Origin: an uncultured Paenibacillaceae bacterium
GTDB taxonomy: Bacteria > Bacillota > Bacilli > Aneurinibacillales > Aneurinibacillaceae
DNA: 27,181 bases
Direction of reading: 5' to 3'
Assembly: GCA_937874515.1 (NCBI GenBank)
Contig: CALNBV010000171.1
Coordinates: 1-27,181, forward strand
Every line of letters starts with the position of its first letter. Position 1 is the stretch's first letter. Under the pieces are notes generated by a model. It did no database searches. It was not told the origin of the DNA and was given only the letters and a program-made list of their open reading frames with translations. Positions 8,243 through 15,640 of this stretch are shown here, one piece after another. Both the position numbers and the translations under genes were made by a program.

Positions 8243-9010
8243 TTGCTTACACAACAACAGTTAGAAACCTTGCGTCAGTTGTTAACAGAAGAACTTGAAG
8301 ATATTAAGCAAAGACTACAAGAGAATGAACATTATGGATTAGATAATGCATCTCTTCAAGAATCATTAGGGGAGTTATCTAATTATGATAATCATCCTGG
8401 AGACCTGGGGAGTGAACTTTTCGAGCGGGAAAAGGATATTGCTCTAAATGAACATACAGAACAGGAGGCCTGGGACATTAACTGGGCCTTACAGTCCATT
8501 GATCAGGGAACCTACGGCCGCTGCCAGGTGTGCCAGGAGGAAATCCCTTATGAGCGTTTAGAAGCCATGCCGACTACCTTGCGCTGCATTAAACATGCTG
8601 AAGAAAAATTCGTATCCGAAAATCGACCAGCAGAAGAAGATATTTTGCGCCCTGCTTTTGGAAAATTTGAGTATGACGAAAAGGATACCACCATGTATGA
8701 TGCAGAGGATGCCTGGCAGGACGTCGCAAAATATGGAACAGCAGAAACCCCCTCGGATTTTTATGATCCATCTAAATTCAGTTATTCGGATATGTATGTG
8801 GAATCAAATGAGAAGGTGGGCTATGTAGAAGATATTGAAGGGTTTCTCATTACGGATATGGAAGGGAAAAATGTGGATGTAAATACAGACGATCCCTTGC
8901 ATGAGGAATACGAGGAATATCTTGATGATGCAGGAGTAGTGTCTGTATTGGGTAATCCTGACCTGTTAGAGGATTATACGGAAGATGAAGGATATGTGGA
9001 AAAAGAATAA
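8243..9010 (+). CDS. YteA-type TraR/DksA-family zinc protein
   Basis: 255 residues. The N-terminal 90 residues are helical and acidic with a predicted coiled coil (about 3-30), followed by the YteA-family block NYDNHPGDLGSELFEREKD and the DksA-like GTYGRCQVCQEEIPYERLEAMP. Zinc ligands are probably Cys94, Cys97, Cys115 and His118. Beyond residue 120 the chain is very acidic with no recognisable domain. DksA relatives bind the RNA polymerase secondary channel; the Bacillus YteA group is named for sporulation but its role is poorly known to me. The start is TTG 8243, preceded by GGAAGGGG at 9 bases. It is transcribed alone, between the gcv terminator and a strong terminator of its own. Confidence 0.85.
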   Translation: MLTQQQLETLRQLLTEELEDIKQRLQENEHYGLDNASLQESLGELSNYDNHPGDLGSELFEREKDIALNEHTEQEAWDINWALQSIDQGTYGRCQVCQEEIPYERLEAMPTTLRCIKHAEEKFVSENRPAEEDILRPAFGKFEYDEKDTTMYDAEDAWQDVAKYGTAETPSDFYDPSKFSYSDMYVESNEKVGYVEDIEGFLITDMEGKNVDVNTDDPLHEEYEEYLDDAGVVSVLGNPDLLEDYTEDEGYVEKE

Positions 9011-9048
9011 GGAAAGAGGGTTCCCCCTCTTTCCTTATTCTTTGTTTT
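9005..9048. terminator. Strong intrinsic terminator, perfect 16-base stem
   Basis: GAATAAGGAAAGAGGG (9005-9020), loop TTCC, and CCCTCTTTCCTTATTC (9025-9040) pair perfectly, followed by TTTGTTTT. The stop codon of the YteA-like gene lies in the left arm. On the minus strand it can also stop transcripts of the small gene at 9082-9234. Confidence 0.9.
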
Positions 9049-9081
9049 CCTATAAGCTAATAATAAACCGGTGACGAGAAA

Positions 9082-9234
9082 CTACTCTACTTCTTCTGGT
9101 AAATCTGTTTCGGAGTAATACACATCATCGGAATAGGGCTCTTCGGTTAATTCCCTGCATGTTGAACAATATACGCGATTCCTTTCCCAGAGTACCAATT
9201 CTTCTCCGCAGTAAATGCATCGATCTTCCATCAT
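9082..9234 (-). CDS. Small zinc-ribbon protein (50 residues)
   Basis: A 50-residue protein with two CxxC pairs, CIYC near residue 6 and CSTC near residue 23, spaced like a small treble-clef or zinc-ribbon, followed by an acidic tail rich in Asp, Glu and Tyr. The start is chosen at ATG 9234 because AAAGGAG lies 7 bases upstream; the open frame extends 15 codons further but with no ribosome site. A sigma-G-like promoter candidate lies at 9274-9303. It is convergent with the YteA-like gene and shares its terminator. I do not recognise a named family. Such small proteins are often missed; the good ribosome site and conserved-looking metal motif support that it is real. Confidence 0.7.
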   Translation of the reverse strand: MMEDRCIYCGEELVLWERNRVYCSTCRELTEEPYSDDVYYSETDLPEEVE

Positions 9235-9273
9235 TAACACACTCCTTTGATACTCGAGGATTTTTTTCTTTTT

Positions 9274-9303
9274 TAGCATGACAAAAAAGATGCGTATTTA
9301 ATC
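9274..9303 (-). promoter_or_regulatory. Candidate sigma-G-like promoter of the small zinc protein
   Basis: On the minus strand GATTA (9303-9299), 18 bases, then CATGCTA (9280-9274). The -10 fits the CATNHTA pattern fully and the -35 fits GHATR in four of five bases. The predicted start gives a leader of about 33 bases to the ATG at 9234. Confidence 0.4.
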
Positions 9304-9414
9304 ATTATTCACCTAAAAAGATTATTATCCCTTTAAATTTAATATATTCAGCAGAACGCCATTTGCAACGCTTACATAAACGAATTTATTTTTAAAAACA
9401 CAAATTGCTGAAAA

Positions 9415-9461
9415 AGTCTATATATTGAATCAAAATAAAAGCTGTTTACTATATATTGACA
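9415..9461 (+). promoter_or_regulatory. Pair of NrdR boxes upstream of nrdJ
   Basis: The 10-base core CTATATATTG occurs at 9418-9427 and again at 9449-9458, exactly 31 bases apart, about three helical turns. The core fits the published NrdR box pattern CWATATATWG with no mismatch. NrdR is the zinc-finger/ATP-cone repressor of ribonucleotide reductase genes and is known to bind paired boxes on the same helix face. The second box runs into the -35 element of the nrdJ promoter, so repression by occlusion is expected. Confidence 0.85.
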
Positions 9462-9484
9462 CTCAGAGACAAGCCATGTAGACT
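9456..9484 (+). promoter_or_regulatory. Sigma-A promoter of nrdJ
   Basis: TTGACA (9456-9461, perfect), 17 bases, TAGACT (9479-9484). The -35 overlaps the second NrdR box. The leader to the ATG is about 70 bases and contains a weak hairpin (TGTTG 9504-9508 with CAACA 9514-9518) followed by seven T, which might act as a leaky attenuator. Confidence 0.75.
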
Positions 9485-9560
9485 AAGAGAACATGTATTT
9501 TTATGTTGTTTGCCAACACATTTTTTTATATAGATAATTATTGAATTGGAGGAGGAAGAA

Positions 9561-12092
9561 ATGGGAGCTACAGCAGCGAACCGTTCGAAAAACCAACTGG
9601 AGGGACTTAGCGAGAAGATTTACTTAGATAGATATGCGTTAAAAGATCCCAATCCTGATCATGTGCAAGTAGGGGATACAGTACTGGTTTTGACCAAGGA
9701 TGACCCGAAGTTTCCGAAGAAAGAAGTAGGGGTCGTCTCCAAACGGGAAGGTAATCTGTTAACCGTGATTCTTCGCAATGGGGAAGAAGTAACAGCAGAA
9801 GCTGATAAAACATTAAAAACCTTAGAATCGACACCTGATGAAATGTGGAATCGACTGGCCCGAACTATTGCAGCTGTAGAAGCTACACCGGAAAAGCAAC
9901 AAGAATGGACCCAAAACTTCCGCTCTCTATTAGAAGATTGGAAACTTGTTCCTGGAGGTCGTATTGCTGCAGGTGCAGGTGCTAATGATGAGCTTACTTT
10001 ATATAACTGTTATGTGATTCCATCACCAAAAGATAGCCGTGGCGGGATTATGGAAACCCTTACCCAAATGACAGAAATTATGTCTCGCGGGGGTGGGGTA
10101 GGGATTAATCTTTCATCCTTGCGTCCACGTAGAGCCCTTGTAAAAGGGGTAAACGGGGCTTCCAGTGGTTCTGTATCTTGGGGTGGGCTATTTAGCCATA
10201 CCACTGGTTTAATTGAGCAAGGGGGTTCCCGTCGGGGAGCGTTAATGCTCATGTTGAATGACTGGCATCCAGACCTGCCAGAATTCATTACCGTAAAACA
10301 AAACATGGGTGCCATTACCAATGCCAATTTATCTGTTGCTGTAAGCAACGGATTTATGAAAGCAGTAAAAGAAGATTTAGATTGGGATTTGAAATTCCCT
10401 GATACCACGGATCCTGAATATGATGAAGTATGGGATGGCAACATGGACAAATGGCTTTCCCTTGGCAAAGAAGTGAGAGTCTATAAAACGGTGAAAGCCC
10501 GGGAAATCTGGCATACCATCATTGAGTCTGCCTGGAAATCCGCAGAGCCTGGCATTGTCTTCATGGAATATTATAACCAGATGTCCAACAGTTACTACTT
10601 CAATCCAATTGTTTGTACCAATCCCTGTGCAGAACAAGGGTTGCCAGGTTGGGGTGTGTGTAACTTATCTTCCATTAACCTTTCCAAGTTCACAAAAGAT
10701 GGACAGGTGGATTGGGAAGGACTTGGAACAGCGGTTCGCTATTCCGTTCGTTTCCTTGATAATGTAGTGGATGCAACCCCATACCACTTTGAAGAAAATA
10801 AAGCCAACCAGCAAAATGAACGCCGCATAGGTTTAGGAACCATGGGATTAGCGGAAATGATGATTGATTTGAAAATCCGTTATGGCAGCCCAGAATCCAT
10901 GAAGTTCTTAGACCAGTTGTATAACTTTATCGCCCGTGAATCTTATCTGGCATCTTCTGAGATTGCCAAAGAGAAAGGCAGTTTCCCAGCTTTTGATGCA
11001 GAGCTATTCCTTGAAAGTGGGTTCATGAAACAATTTGATGAGGAATTAAGAGAAACCATCCGGGAACATGGCATGCGGAACGTAACTGTTCTGACCCAGG
11101 CGCCAACAGGAAGTACAGGCACCATGGTTGGAACCTCTACGGGCATTGAGCCATTCTATGCTTTTGAATACTATCGTCAGAGTCGTCTGGGCTTTGATAA
11201 ACAATATGTACCCATTGCGAAAAAATGGATGGATGAAAACCAATCAGAAACGCTTCCTGATTATTTCGTCTGTGCTATGGATTTATCTGCTGAAGACCAC
11301 ATCCGTGTACAAGCCGCCATTCAAAAATGGGTGGATAGTTCCATTAGTAAAACAGCTAATGCACCCCATGACTTTACAGTGGAAGATACGAAGAGATTGT
11401 ATGAACTTGCCTTTGATTTGGGATGTAAAGGGGTGACCATCTATCGGGATGGCAGCCGTGATGTTCAAGTCCTAACCACCAAAGAAGACAGTTCCAATAA
11501 AAAAGAAGAAGTTACACAAGAATCTTTAGATAAAGTGGATTTAGATGAAAATCCGCCAACGAAAGAATATCGCCGCCGTCCTTACCGTTTAAATGGAGCA
11601 ACCTTTAAAATGAAAACTCCATTAGGGAAAGCTTATATTACGGTCAATGAAGAAGATGGAAAACCTTTTGAAATCTTCGTAAACGTTGGGAAAGCAGGCA
11701 GTGACGTTTTCGCTATGTCTGAAGCTTTAGGCCGGGTATCTACCCTATTCCTCCGTTTTGGTGAACTGCCAGATGGAAACAAAGCTCGTCTCTTAATTAA
11801 ACACTTAAAGGGCATTGGGGGATCTGGTGCTGTTGGATTCGGTCCAAACCGGGTGGATTCTATTCCTGATGCTATGGCTAAAGCCCTGGAATTCTATCTC
11901 GATGGAGAAGAAGAAAACGTTATTGCTTCTGCTCGTGAAGAAGTAGTAGGAAGCAAAGCAGTGGAAACCGATGAAGACGGGGATTTCTACCGTGAGGGCT
12001 TAGACCTTTGCCCAGAATGTGGCGCTGCCGCATTGGTTGCAGAAGAAGGTTGTAAGCACTGTGAAGCTTGCGGATATTCCAAGTGTAATTAA
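9561..12092 (+). CDS. nrdJ: Adenosylcobalamin-dependent (class II) ribonucleoside-diphosphate reductase
   Basis: Makes deoxyribonucleotides from ribonucleotides with a B12-generated thiyl radical, needing no oxygen and no NrdB. The product is 843 residues. Seen in order: the early SRGGGVGINLSSLRP block, the finger loop NPCAEQGLPGWGVCNLSSIN with radical Cys356 and Glu358, and TQAPTGSTGTMVGTSTGIEP phosphate-binding loop. A C-terminal zinc-ribbon tail carries Cys817, Cys820, Cys831, Cys834, Cys837 and Cys842; its last pair probably re-reduces the active site. The start is ATG 9561 because GGAGGAGG precedes it by 5 bases; a TTG at 9546 lies upstream of that site. It is controlled by a NrdR-box promoter. 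A diverged copy of its last 14 codons and terminator lies 5.4 kb downstream. Confidence 0.96.
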   Translation: MGATAANRSKNQLEGLSEKIYLDRYALKDPNPDHVQVGDTVLVLTKDDPKFPKKEVGVVSKREGNLLTVILRNGEEVTAEADKTLKTLESTPDEMWNRLARTIAAVEATPEKQQEWTQNFRSLLEDWKLVPGGRIAAGAGANDELTLYNCYVIPSPKDSRGGIMETLTQMTEIMSRGGGVGINLSSLRPRRALVKGVNGASSGSVSWGGLFSHTTGLIEQGGSRRGALMLMLNDWHPDLPEFITVKQNMGAITNANLSVAVSNGFMKAVKEDLDWDLKFPDTTDPEYDEVWDGNMDKWLSLGKEVRVYKTVKAREIWHTIIESAWKSAEPGIVFMEYYNQMSNSYYFNPIVCTNPCAEQGLPGWGVCNLSSINLSKFTKDGQVDWEGLGTAVRYSVRFLDNVVDATPYHFEENKANQQNERRIGLGTMGLAEMMIDLKIRYGSPESMKFLDQLYNFIARESYLASSEIAKEKGSFPAFDAELFLESGFMKQFDEELRETIREHGMRNVTVLTQAPTGSTGTMVGTSTGIEPFYAFEYYRQSRLGFDKQYVPIAKKWMDENQSETLPDYFVCAMDLSAEDHIRVQAAIQKWVDSSISKTANAPHDFTVEDTKRLYELAFDLGCKGVTIYRDGSRDVQVLTTKEDSSNKKEEVTQESLDKVDLDENPPTKEYRRRPYRLNGATFKMKTPLGKAYITVNEEDGKPFEIFVNVGKAGSDVFAMSEALGRVSTLFLRFGELPDGNKARLLIKHLKGIGGSGAVGFGPNRVDSIPDAMAKALEFYLDGEEENVIASAREEVVGSKAVETDEDGDFYREGLDLCPECGAAALVAEEGCKHCEACGYSKCN

Positions 12093-12111
12093 ATAGTGAC
12101 AGATAAAGTGG

Positions 12112-12153
12112 AAACGGCATCTTGAGCAATCGCTTATGGATGCCGTTTTTTTT
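12112..12153 (+). terminator. Intrinsic terminator of nrdJ
   Basis: AACGGCATC (12113-12121) pairs with GATGCCGTT (12139-12147), loop of 17 bases, followed by eight T in all counting the last stem bases. A related terminator is found at 17515-17545 after the nrdJ remnant. Confidence 0.88.
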
Positions 12154-12257
12154 ATACAGACTTTTTCTCAGAAACAGAAGTAATTTTGAACTACTATAGC
12201 CATCGTTGGTCCGTTGAGATTTCATTTTGAATCTGTGCAATACCTTTAAAATAAATA

Positions 12258-12286
12258 ATGCCAAAATGGGATTAAATTGGTATAAT
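12258..12286 (+). promoter_or_regulatory. Extended -10 promoter at the left end of the islet
   Basis: TGGTATAAT (12278-12286) is an extended -10 element with a perfect TATAAT; the -35 position holds only ATGCCA. It would drive the gene starting at 12337. The rest of 12154-12336 shows nothing else I can name. Confidence 0.5.
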
Positions 12287-12336
12287 TAATTAAATTTTTA
12301 GAGTACGTTAAGATTGCTGTAATGGTGGAGGATTTT

Positions 12337-12752
12337 ATGTCTGGAATAATTGAAACAAAATGTGGTAACAAAGTGCAATTAAAAGATGTAAACTTTTTTA
12401 ATGAATTTCAGATTTCAACAGAAATTTAATATTTTTTACTGAACATTGTCAACAAAGAATAATGGAATATATAGAGAGAAGAGATCCTAAAACTAATACT
12501 CCTAAATTGGCATCACTAATGAAGGTAATCGAACTTTTTAAAAACTCTGATGAGTTATCTAATTTGGCGGGTTGGAAGGGGTACCCTGAACTCTCCTATA
12601 ATTTCATAGGTAATATTGATAACTCAAAATATTACCTTACAACATCTTTCAAAAAAACTATTTATTTTGTAACAATAATTGATGAAAAAAAACCTTTTAA
12701 GATTGGGGAATCAGCACGGGTTATGAAAGTAAAAAGAGATAAAGGCATCTAA
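12337..12752 (+). pseudogene. Hypothetical gene, apparently frameshifted near 12410
   Basis: ATG 12337 has a strong ribosome site (GGTGGAGG, 5 bases upstream) but its frame stops at TAA after 30 codons (12427-12429). Another frame is open from 12405, just before that stop, to TAA at 12750 and contains the ATG at 12462, which has no ribosome site. Read together with one shift around 12405-12425 the two pieces give one protein of about 137 residues with a continuous character (…NFFNEFQIST joined to NLIFFTEHCQQRIMEYIERR…). No family is recognised: it is lysine-rich with beta-like hydrophobic patches. Alternatives are a short leader peptide followed by a weakly translated gene, or a sequencing error. 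Confidence 0.45.
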
Positions 12753-12771
12753 TATTGCCTCTATCTTCCTA

Positions 12772-13077
12772 TTAACCTAAATAGCTTCTTATTATTGTTA
12801 TTACTTCTTCTTTATTTGAGTATTCATTATAATCAACCTCAGTCACTGTTGAGCCCACTAAATATTCTGCAATTGCTCCTAAAGTAAAGAGTACCATAGG
12901 TGCCTTAATTTCATACTCACCATTTGGGGTTGGTTCCTCTAATAACATAATAGGGACATTCTTTACGATAAGGCTACCATCATTACACAAAATATCCCTA
13001 TAAGAGGTGGTATGTCTAGGTAAAAAACTTGACATTTTTTCTTGGGTCCTTTCTTTAATTCCAATTCCCCTTACCAT
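12772..13077 (-). CDS. Hypothetical protein (101 residues)
   Basis: A 101-residue protein without signal peptide or clear membrane span; there is a mildly hydrophobic stretch around 60-75. A block with CNDGSLIVKNVPIMLLEEPTP follows a basic N-terminal 30 residues. I do not recognise the family. The gene is well supported by its signals: ATG 13077 with AAGGGGTGA 7 bases upstream, and a very good promoter 50 bases further up. It is convergent with the frameshifted gene, with 19 bases between their stops and no obvious terminator. It lies in the AT-rich islet after nrdJ. Confidence 0.65.
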   Translation of the reverse strand: MVRGIGIKERTQEKMSSFLPRHTTSYRDILCNDGSLIVKNVPIMLLEEPTPNGEYEIKAPMVLFTLGAIAEYLVGSTVTEVDYNEYSNKEEVITIIRSYLG

Positions 13078-13124
13078 AATAAGTCACCCCTTTTTAATAA
13101 TATAGATGGTCTACTTTGAAGAAA

Positions 13125-13153
13125 AATATACCTTAATTTTACTTATTTTTCAA
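13125..13153 (-). promoter_or_regulatory. Sigma-A promoter of the 101-residue protein gene
   Basis: On the minus strand TTGAAA (13153-13148), 17 bases, TATATT (13130-13125). This is close to consensus with ideal spacing. The predicted leader to the ATG is about 40 bases. Confidence 0.7.
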
Positions 13154-13521
13154 CTGCTATTTGTTATACGGGTATGAAATAGTGGGGTTTTTAATTATTT
13201 AAAAAAGGGCTCAGGTTTTTTATATATAATATTTAAATTATAGGAATTAAATTCTTTTTATTATGAATTAATTTTAATACTTTGAATCTATTTAATAATA
13301 AGCTAGAACAATTAAAAGATGCTATGAAAGTCGCCACTTAAGGGCGACTTTTTTCTAGTTATAAAATCAATCTCAATCTTTGTGCACGATGCCTTTGTTA
13401 AATTTCAGTGTGTAGCCATTAACTAAAAAGTAAAAATATAACAAAATGAAGTCTTTTATTTTAAAAAAGTTAAATCCTTTTACCTGTCATTTGTGTTGTA
13501 TAGATATATGGAGGTTTAGTC
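13154..13521. other. AT-rich non-coding stretch ahead of the ECF operon
   Basis: About 370 bases, roughly 75-80% A+T, without a convincing gene. It contains one clear hairpin with T tract (listed separately) and, just before it, a short open stretch encoding NNKLEQLKDAMKVAT with stop, which may be the tail of a lost gene that the terminator once served. I could not fix a promoter for the sigma-factor gene: no clear TTGACA/TATAAT pair, and no certain ECF-type AAC/CGT pair. Confidence 0.4.
13327..13354 (+). terminator. Intrinsic terminator without an upstream gene
   Basis: AAAGTCGCC (13327-13335) pairs with GGCGACTTT (13343-13351), 7-base loop, then T to 13354. It points in the plus direction, but the nearest plus-strand gene ends 575 bases upstream. 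It therefore suggests a short untranslated transcript or a deleted gene. Confidence 0.75.
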
Positions 13522-14046
13522 ATGAGAGAAGACGGGATCGTAATAAAAGCAATTCAGCACGGAGACGAGGAAGCAATGGAGGAGCTTGTTTATAGATATT
13601 ATGATGAAATATTTTATTATATTTATCGCCTTGGAAGTTCTTATGAGGAAGCAAAGGATTTAACTCAAGAAGTGTTTATTGCCATGATGAAAGCATTACC
13701 TAAATATAAAGAGCAAGGAAATTTTAAAGCGTGGCTATATAAAATAGCACATAATCGTTCCCTGAATCATTTTAGACAAAATAAAAAGCAAATTTATTTA
13801 GAAGTAGATCTAGAAAGGTTAAAAGTAGATGTGGATTTTAGTGAACAATTGACGAATCAAGTATTGATGAAAGAACTCTTAAATACTTTACCAAAAATGC
13901 AAAGTAGCACGTTACTTTTAAAATATTACCATGGATTTACGATCCCTGAGATTGCCAGAATTACGGGCTCAACAGTACCAGCCGTAAAATCAAGGCTATT
14001 TCAAGGGTTACAAAAGCTAAAGAAAATGGTAATGGAGGGGAACTAA
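13522..14046 (+). CDS. ECF-type RNA polymerase sigma factor
   Basis: 174 residues, the size of a group 4 (ECF) sigma factor. Region 2 spans about 8-85 with YRYYDEIFYYIYRLGSSYEEAKDLTQEVFIAMMKALPKY, the core-binding and -10 recognition part, then WLYKIAHNRSLNHFR. Region 4 spans about 112-170, with the helix-turn-helix IPEIARITGSTVPAVKSRLFQGLQKLK for -35 recognition. ATG 13522 has GGAGG 7 bases upstream. The next gene starts right after the stop, and the following four genes overlap or abut, giving one operon with a membrane protein and an ABC transporter. The layout resembles the B. subtilis sigY operon (sigma, small partner, ABC ATPase, permease). Such factors usually drive their own operon. 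Confidence 0.93.
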   Translation: MREDGIVIKAIQHGDEEAMEELVYRYYDEIFYYIYRLGSSYEEAKDLTQEVFIAMMKALPKYKEQGNFKAWLYKIAHNRSLNHFRQNKKQIYLEVDLERLKVDVDFSEQLTNQVLMKELLNTLPKMQSSTLLLKYYHGFTIPEIARITGSTVPAVKSRLFQGLQKLKKMVMEGN

Positions 14047-14823
14047 TTGAAAAAGCACAATGATCATGAAAGAGAAGATCAAATAAGCCTACTATTTAAT
14101 TCGTATCAGGTACCCGAAATTAATGGAACAGATAAAAAAGAGACAATAGAACTACTTAAAGCTTATATGCCAATTCATCAAGAACCAACGATAGAATTAA
14201 TGAAAAAATTAGTATGGCAAGCATTTATTGAAATACTTTCTCGCTATAAATTTCAATTATTGATTTTATTGTTACTTATGTTCATGACATATATGGTAAT
14301 TCCAGAGAATATGGATCGATGGATCATATTTATACTTATTGCACCCTCTCCCTTATTATTAGTGGGTTGGCATGTAATGAACTTGAATAGTGAAAGTATG
14401 GTTGAACTTGAAATGACCTATAAATATTCTTTTCAACAAATGATTTTTTCGAAAATAGTATCGATTAGCGTATGTAGCATTTTCATATACACTGTCGCAT
14501 TTCTCTATATGATTTTGATTAACGATTACCTTATAGCCACGACACTTTTTCATATTGCTGTTACTGGATTAACCCCAATTCTATTATTCTGTCTGGCACT
14601 GCTAACTTTAAGTCTAAAATATCGAAATCTGATGTCCTGGACAGTTATTTTATTAGCCTGGATTCTCTTTGCATTACTCTCAGTTTATACGCCTATGGGC
14701 ACTATCCTTTTTATGATGAATACGTCAATTTATATAACGGTCAATATTATTCTAATCGTGCTAATAGTATACAGATTAAAAAGGGTTTGGAGAATGGAGA
14801 GAATTCAAGATGAGTTTAATTAA
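14047..14823 (+). CDS. Six-span membrane protein, possible anti-sigma factor
   Basis: 258 residues. The first 70 residues are charged and predicted cytoplasmic; then six hydrophobic segments follow at roughly 75-92, 98-118, 138-160, 167-190, 198-217 and 222-244. It begins immediately after the sigma-factor stop at TTG 14047 with GGAGGGG 6 bases upstream, so it is translationally coupled. A cytoplasmic N-terminal domain plus membrane part, directly after an ECF sigma gene, is the usual arrangement of a membrane anti-sigma factor. I see no zinc HxxxCxxC motif, so this is inference. Alternatively it is a third membrane subunit of the transporter. It overlaps the next gene by 14 bases. Confidence 0.72.
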   Translation: MKKHNDHEREDQISLLFNSYQVPEINGTDKKETIELLKAYMPIHQEPTIELMKKLVWQAFIEILSRYKFQLLILLLLMFMTYMVIPENMDRWIIFILIAPSPLLLVGWHVMNLNSESMVELEMTYKYSFQQMIFSKIVSISVCSIFIYTVAFLYMILINDYLIATTLFHIAVTGLTPILLFCLALLTLSLKYRNLMSWTVILLAWILFALLSVYTPMGTILFMMNTSIYITVNIILIVLIVYRLKRVWRMERIQDEFN

Positions 14824-15640
14824 ATTAGGATTCATGGAAGGAAAGAAGCTATTTAGTCAACGAGAAATCTATATTGCTCTTTTTTTATGTACGGTACTAT
14901 TTGTGATGGGATTAGATGCTATAGGAGAACCTGATGTTCCTCTTTTATTTTGGAGAAAATTGGCCGATGTAATCCCTTATGTGGGGTTCTGGTTTATTGC
15001 CATTTTAATTGTTGTAGGCGTTGCAAGATGTTTACCTTTTGAGCAGGAACAAGGGATGAGTGAATTACTGTTAACATACAAGAAGGGTCGCCTGACATTA
15101 TTAGTAGTCAAACAGATTGTTATTTTAATGTATTGTGTATCAATTGTCCTTTATTTTTATGGAATCGCAGTTTTCGTTTTCACAATGGATTATGATCTGA
15201 CGGGATTATTTGCGCAAGTAAAAGAGAATCCTAATCTTTATTTCTATGCTAATTTAGAATGGACATACGCTGAATTAATGATATATGAGTTTGGTTATAT
15301 AGTATTAGCAAGCTATATTTTTGCTTTATTTATAGTACTGTTGTCACTATTTATAAAGCGTAGTGTTTTTATCATGATGATTGGGGGAAGTATTTTTGCA
15401 GCAGGGGAGCTTTTTGATAAATTCATTATAAAATATATTGGTACCATGGAATTGGGTTACTATCTTACTACCATTTATGACTACATGTTTAATGGGATGT
15501 TAAGTTTTAGATATCTAAATTATTTCGGTCCATTTTCAACGAATGAAGTATACGGATTGTTTTTATTCATCGCTTTCTTGTTATTTGGAATGAACCTTTT
15601 CCTGGGAAGGTGGCAAAGACATGTTGCGATGGGAGATTAA
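14810..15640 (+). CDS. ABC-2-like permease subunit 1
   Basis: 276 residues with about six membrane segments (near 20-37, 56-75, 100-125, 160-185, 190-210, 248-268). The pattern of a short cytoplasmic N terminus (FMEGKKLFSQREIYIALFL), a first span, a pair of spans around a GMSELLLTYKKGR cytoplasmic loop and a long outside loop is typical of ABC-2 type permeases of exporters. The loop motif recurs in altered form in the next gene (KVSEVILTTKYGR), so the two are probably paralogues forming a heterodimer. It starts at ATG 14810 inside the preceding gene and overlaps the next by 20 bases. The substrate is unknown; efflux of a peptide or lipid-like compound is a guess. Confidence 0.8.
   Translation: MSLIKLGFMEGKKLFSQREIYIALFLCTVLFVMGLDAIGEPDVPLLFWRKLADVIPYVGFWFIAILIVVGVARCLPFEQEQGMSELLLTYKKGRLTLLVVKQIVILMYCVSIVLYFYGIAVFVFTMDYDLTGLFAQVKENPNLYFYANLEWTYAELMIYEFGYIVLASYIFALFIVLLSLFIKRSVFIMMIGGSIFAAGELFDKFIIKYIGTMELGYYLTTIYDYMFNGMLSFRYLNYFGPFSTNEVYGLFLFIAFLLFGMNLFLGRWQRHVAMGD

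Noticed and set aside
9485..9560. Possible cobalamin riboswitch before nrdJ
   Set aside because: The leader is only about 75 bases and AT-rich, with none of the B12-box sequence; far too short for such an aptamer.
10010..10468. 152-codon minus-strand frame opposite nrdJ
   Set aside because: Antisense of a highly conserved gene; no start signals or motifs.
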